Source: Phoronis ovalis | Lineage: Eukaryota > Phoronida > Phoronidae | DNA length: 10,329 nt | Direction: 5' to 3' | NCBI GenBank assembly: GCA_028565635.1 | Contig: JAOXYB010065023.1 | Location: 1-10,329 of the forward strand | Shown: positions 6,962 to 10,329 of the stretch, one piece after another | How the letters are laid out: every line of letters begins with the position of its first letter | How positions within the stretch are numbered: position 1 is the stretch's first letter | The notes under the pieces: generated by a model | What the model was told of the DNA's origin: nothing | The model's database searches: none | The model's input: only the letters and a program-made list of their open reading frames with translations | Program-made: the position numbers and the translations under genes

Positions 6962-7551
6962 AAAATGTAAAACAAAATAATTTTGAAAATTGAGTCTTAA
7001 AAAGTTCCAAGTGTCCTAATTTCATAGGTAAGCCTCCTAATTACTTTAGTGAGAATATGAAGTTGTGTAAAAAATGCACTTATCGTAAATTGTTTAACGT
7101 ATCTCCACAAAAAGATAAAAAATCGTCAGCGCTGATTTAAATTGATATTAACATGGGGCTACATGACATTATATTGCTGTGTCTGATGTAGTCTCCCATT
7201 TAATACAAATCTGGCAGCTTTGCGTTTTACCATTTGAACCTTCCTAACATTTTTAGATATAAAGGGTCCAAAATAGAAGATGCGTACTCCAAAAGTAGGC
7301 ACTCTGTTTGGTATTTGATTCACACATGTAGAGATTTCTTCGGAAAAGACACAAGACTCGGTTAGCTTCAGAATCAGAGGTGATATATTAGGCCTAAATT
7401 ATAATAATATATATTATATATTCCTGGGATCCTGCGTGTAGATCGTTGTTGAACTCAACTCCAAGGTATGGATGGTCGGGAACCTCACTAAGTTGTTTAA
7501 TAGATGCAATATCATGTGAAAACTATAAGAAATCCTAACTATGGTCATTAC
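6962..7551 (-). other. Inferred 5' UTR intron
   Basis: The intron is bounded by GAG|GTAATG and TTTTACATTTTAG| on the minus strand. Besides the reverse transcriptase relic in its 5' half, the rest (about 6965-7155) is AT-rich and shows nothing I can name. Confidence 0.5.
7159..7500 (-). mobile_element. Decayed non-LTR retrotransposon relic, C-terminal reverse transcriptase fragment
   Basis: Minus-strand translation in shifting frames gives VPDHPYLGVEFNNDL (near 7445-7485), then EANRVLCLFRRNLYMC with KQSAY (near 7300-7372), then KNVRKVQMVKRKAARFVLNG (near 7190-7255). These match, in order, the end of jockey/CR1-type reverse transcriptases (YLGV..DLKW, KANRTLGFLRRNL, AARFV blocks). Frameshifts and stops between the blocks show it is dead. 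It lies inside the inferred 5' UTR intron, in the same orientation as the host gene. Confidence 0.75.
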
Positions 7552-7635
7552 CTCATTCTCAAGCGATTTTAAGGATAATTAAGCGTCCTTATGCGAAAAC
7601 CGACCGCAACCTTCAACTTCGCCACCATTTTGTAT
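7552..7635 (-). other. Probable 5' UTR exon of the SON gene with a short upstream ORF
   Basis: On the minus strand, a donor GAATGAG|GTAATGA ends a candidate exon at 7552. Coding exon 1 begins after a strong acceptor (TTTTGTTTTACATTTTAG|, AG at 6962), which implies an upstream non-coding exon, and this is the best candidate. It starts near a CAAAATGGTGGCG motif reminiscent of YY1-type start-site elements. An ORF of 19 codons, MVAKLKVAVGFRIRTLNYP, runs from 7628 to a TAA at 7569-7571 and ends before the donor. The exon start is a guess from the promoter-like motifs. Confidence 0.5.
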
Positions 7636-7646
7636 CACGTGACTCA
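7634..7646. promoter_or_regulatory. Overlapping E-box (CACGTG) and AP-1 (TGACTCA) motifs
   Basis: The sequence ATCACGTGACTCA contains a palindromic E-box (7636-7641), of the type bound by USF, MITF and MYC family factors, overlapped by TGACTCA (7640-7646). It sits just upstream of the putative minus-strand start site, within a locally CpG-richer patch (about 7600-7740). The role as SON promoter is inferred from position. Confidence 0.45.
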
Positions 7647-8309
7647 TAAATACTCAAGACACAATTTTAGTCACATTAAAAAGTGCCGGTAAAGCCCGGG
7701 CGAGAATTAACGTATTGAACGATAACGAACCTGCATTGAATGACAACTATATTATGTACTTACTAAGGGCAAACTTTTAATATTATAAGTAAATTATGGT
7801 ATTTTTAAAATGAAGATTCAAGCTAATATAAGGAATGGTAATTATTTATGGGGAGGAATGCGGACAATCAATTTTTAAGTGATGTCATTGTGAAAAATAC
7901 CTATCATATATGAGATGTATGTTTGCATGTTTGTACCCGGGGTTTGTACTTCTTTTCGTACACGGGCAATAACTTCAAGTGTATCTAAATGTAAAAATAC
8001 AATGCACTAAATTGATCTAAATTAAGCCTTAGTGGAAACTAAAACACTATAGTTCTGTGTTCGTTCCAGATTAATGATTTCAAAGTAATCAAAGTTAATT
8101 GCAGCCTTCAGTTGGTAGTAATACTTGATCGAATAATAGTATTACAGGTATTGCAGTTTCTAGGAGATTGTTAACAATTTTTCTAGCTATATAGTCTTGC
8201 GTATATTCTATTAACAATGAGTAGTGTTTGCGAATTGTTAAATGATTTTGCATAACTAATGAGTTATTTTAGTTGCGTGTACGTAAAACAAACATGGGGT
8301 GAAGGACAG

Positions 8310-8330
8310 ATAATTTAAATTTTAAATTAT
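8310..8330. repeat. Near-perfect 21-bp AT palindrome
   Basis: The arms ATAATTTAAA and TTTAAATTAT are exact reverse complements around one T. No wider inverted repeat surrounds it. Confidence 0.55.
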
Positions 8331-9511
8331 TCATAGAAAATGCGAGTCAGTTTGTCGACGTAACAATACCGACGAAAACGTCTGGAGCTTGTTGAGAAGT
8401 TTAAAACTAGGTGTGTAGAATTTGGAAGGAAATTATGTTAGGACTTGCTCAGTGTTGCTACTTTCATGTTATGGTGTACGCTGTTGTCTTTGTCCAGGGA
8501 GACGATACGAACGGTAAGCTGATTTATCTGCAAAATGGAAGGAAGTATGATACTGATATTAACACAAAAACTATTATTTAAGGGATTTGTAAATGCACAG
8601 TAATTCTGGTGAAGTTTATTTTCATTATAGTACACTTATAATGACGTCAGATACTCGTTCACCACCTAAAAATTCCAATTGTCCAATTTTATATTCTGGT
8701 TATCTGGATCCCGTTAATATAATATGTAAAAAAACAAGTGTTATAGAACACAATATATGTGAGGCAAATTTTCTATTTTTTATAAATTAATGGCAATAGT
8801 GAAAAAATTGATTGCTATGCGTATCATTCGATATACGTGGAAAAATGTAATATATTAGGACCGCACTGCTATAATTGCGCTAAACTTTATAGTCAAGGTC
8901 ATTAAGGGTACAATCATAGTCTGCGCGTGTTACGTGTAAAATTAAGTGCCGCTGCTTTTAAAAAAGATACGTTGTGCATTTTTATGATTATTTAATGTCC
9001 TATAACATATTTTTAAATGATAGGTAGTTTGTAGCTAAGCGGTTATTTTACTGAAAATGAAATTGGTATTAAGGATAAAAGAGCGCCGAAAGAAATGTTA
9101 AACGTTCAAATTGTTTTACCATTCTTTATCCGAATGCTTTCAAAAATTATGTTTAATTTTAAACAGATAAGCGTTATATTTATTCATTCTTCGCAAATAC
9201 TAAAATTACACTAATAACAAAATTATTTCGATATCTACACTCACTGGAGTATAACGATAAATTATTCTCAAAGTGCGTTGGAGGTTATATGTTTAAAACT
9301 CGCTTTTGCAGATGTCAAATAAGCGTTAACAAAATGCAGAAGAATGAGTATTAGAACCGTACTGCTAATATGACCCAGCATTACAAAAATTGTATAGAAA
9401 TGAAAATGAATATATTTTCTAGTTATAGTGATAAATCTAACGCTAAGGCAATAGGTGTGTACGTAATAGACTGACTATTATGTGTCGTCAAATGTAAACA
9501 AAGATGGCTTA

Positions 9512-9534
9512 AAAATAGTTATAATAACTATTTT
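9512..9534. repeat. Near-perfect 23-bp palindrome
   Basis: The arms AAAATAGTTAT and ATAACTATTTT are exact reverse complements around a single A. In such AT-rich DNA it may be chance or the core of a small hairpin. Confidence 0.6.
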
Positions 9535-10253
9535 CATTTTTAGTTAATATAAGGTATAGAAGCTTCAAACTTTTTGAAGTGCCCCACTGTTAGGGATCTC
9601 TATTTGAAATCAATGTTGGCCAAGTTTGAACATTATATCTACAGGGTTGTTGGAGTTATATTTGTTTGAAATTTTCAAAAAATTGAGTTTTACCCAAATT
9701 GGCCACCTTAATTGATAACATAATCATACACCAGATGTACATGTACGCGGAAAGGAGAAACTTTCTTAGTATTCCAGTTAGTTCATTTCGAAAAATGTGC
9801 ATTTTTACGATTGCTATTTTTTCATCTGAGTTGGACATGAAGTTTATAGTCCCAATAGCTGGCCATGCTTATTAATCGTACACACCAACGCCGTTCCTCT
9901 CGTTAAAGAAAATTCTTAGAATTTTGTTTTTATAAAGTAGTTAAAGATTTAAATTATCAATTTACATTTGTATATTCTTCAAGCATTCTGCAGAATAAAA
10001 TAGATGCCGCAATGTATTAAATTATTTATCTAGACTGACCTCAGTCCTTTTTGCGTAAAACTGTAAATTTACTTTAAAACTTATTCAGTCATGAATTGTT
10101 TAACATGAGGGATCATTACTAAAAAAATTTAAAAAATGAGTTTCAGAATCCTTACCCAGTATATATTACCCACTACCAAATGTTTATTGTAACGCAATGC
10201 ATAATATATAACACAACTGCATATGTTATCTAAAATAAGTATTGACACTTTTT

Positions 10254-10329
10254 TTAGGGTTGCTCCTATAAGGGAGCAAGCCTATTGGTTTTGTACGATT
10301 TCTTTCTTCTTCTTCTTTTTCTTTTTCTT
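10254..10329. mobile_element. Possible transposon terminus at the right edge
   Basis: A hairpin TTGCTCC (10260-10266) with GGAGCAA (10273-10279) around a 6-nt loop is followed by AGCCTATTGGTTTTGTACG and a pyrimidine tract of CTT units that runs to the window edge. The structured end next to low-complexity sequence looks like the edge of a dispersed element. The family cannot be named, and most of the element would be outside the window. Confidence 0.4.

Larger units (their letters stand above)
7750..10250. other. Upstream flank with no supported gene
   Basis: About 2.5 kb to the right of the promoter region is strongly AT-rich, with stops in all frames and no protein I recognise. Items visible are a full CRE palindrome TGACGTCA (8642-8649), two near-perfect AT palindromes (8310-8330 and 9512-9534), a dispersed direct repeat TATTAGRACCGYACTGCTA (8853-8871 and 9349-9367), and GTAAACAAAGATGGC (9494-9508), which combines forkhead-like and YY1-like words. 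None establishes a gene. Confidence 0.6.

Noticed and set aside
7569-7628. Short ORF with KLKVAVGFRIR looking like the start of a kinesin motor
   Set aside because: It stops after 19 codons, with no continuation in any frame across a plausible splice; resemblance is over a few residues only and a uORF is simpler.
8642-8649. Full CRE palindrome TGACGTCA as a promoter element
   Set aside because: It is an isolated 8-bp match in the flank, about 1 kb from the inferred start site and without neighbouring promoter features.
8593-8790. 65-codon plus-strand open frame
   Set aside because: No homology, no start context of note and AT-driven composition; the overlapping minus-strand frame at 8438-8635 is no better.
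9656-9838. 60-codon minus-strand open frame
   Set aside because: Short, AT-rich and lacking recognisable motifs; length expected by chance in this flank.

Overview
The window is animal nuclear DNA, AT-rich and dense in introns, with consensus GT..AG splice sites and many small repeats. One protein gene dominates it. It is on the minus strand and is the homologue of SON, the nuclear-speckle SR-type splicing cofactor. I identified it from conserved C-terminal blocks (HHPFKV, FPVSSGSQHR, WVPVEK) and an N-terminal block (DKLFKEFVTKKL) that recalls the extreme N-terminus of vertebrate SON. All assignments come from reading the sequence and remembering the family; no search was run. The organism is probably an invertebrate, and the repeat flavour (GACA tracts, a TTGCTCC hairpin next to a pyrimidine tract) suggests a lophotrochozoan or mollusc, but this is weak inference.

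Layout from right to left, the direction of transcription. A promoter-like CpG-richer patch lies near 7600-7740, with overlapping E-box and AP-1 motifs. A probable 5' UTR exon (about 7552-7635) carries a 19-codon upstream ORF. A 590-bp 5' UTR intron holds a decayed non-LTR reverse transcriptase relic. Eight coding exons follow: 6951-6390, 5582-5493, 5057-4919 (or 5069-4919), 4358-4122, 3646-3518, 2619-2510, 1493-1345 and 557-318. Their phases join without a break to give 1656 nt, or 552 codons. The reading frame leaves the last exon through a good donor, so the rest of the protein (in SON, the G-patch and double-stranded RNA-binding domain) lies beyond the left edge.

The protein has a conserved N-terminal motif, an acidic serine patch, a lysine-rich tract, two RS-type exons and the SON-specific C-terminal region. 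It lacks the very long repeat-rich region of vertebrate SON.

The most unusual signal is a 23-bp minisatellite (4718-4920) that runs into the 5' splice site of coding exon 3. Every unit contains CAG|GTAAG on the transcribed strand, so the true donor is followed by eight near-identical decoy donors. Most other introns carry an inverted-repeat element: 2146-2270, 2658-2817, 3841-3984 and 5875-6223. The 2.6 kb upstream of the promoter (right side) shows no gene I can support, only short palindromes and a possible transposon terminus at the right edge.
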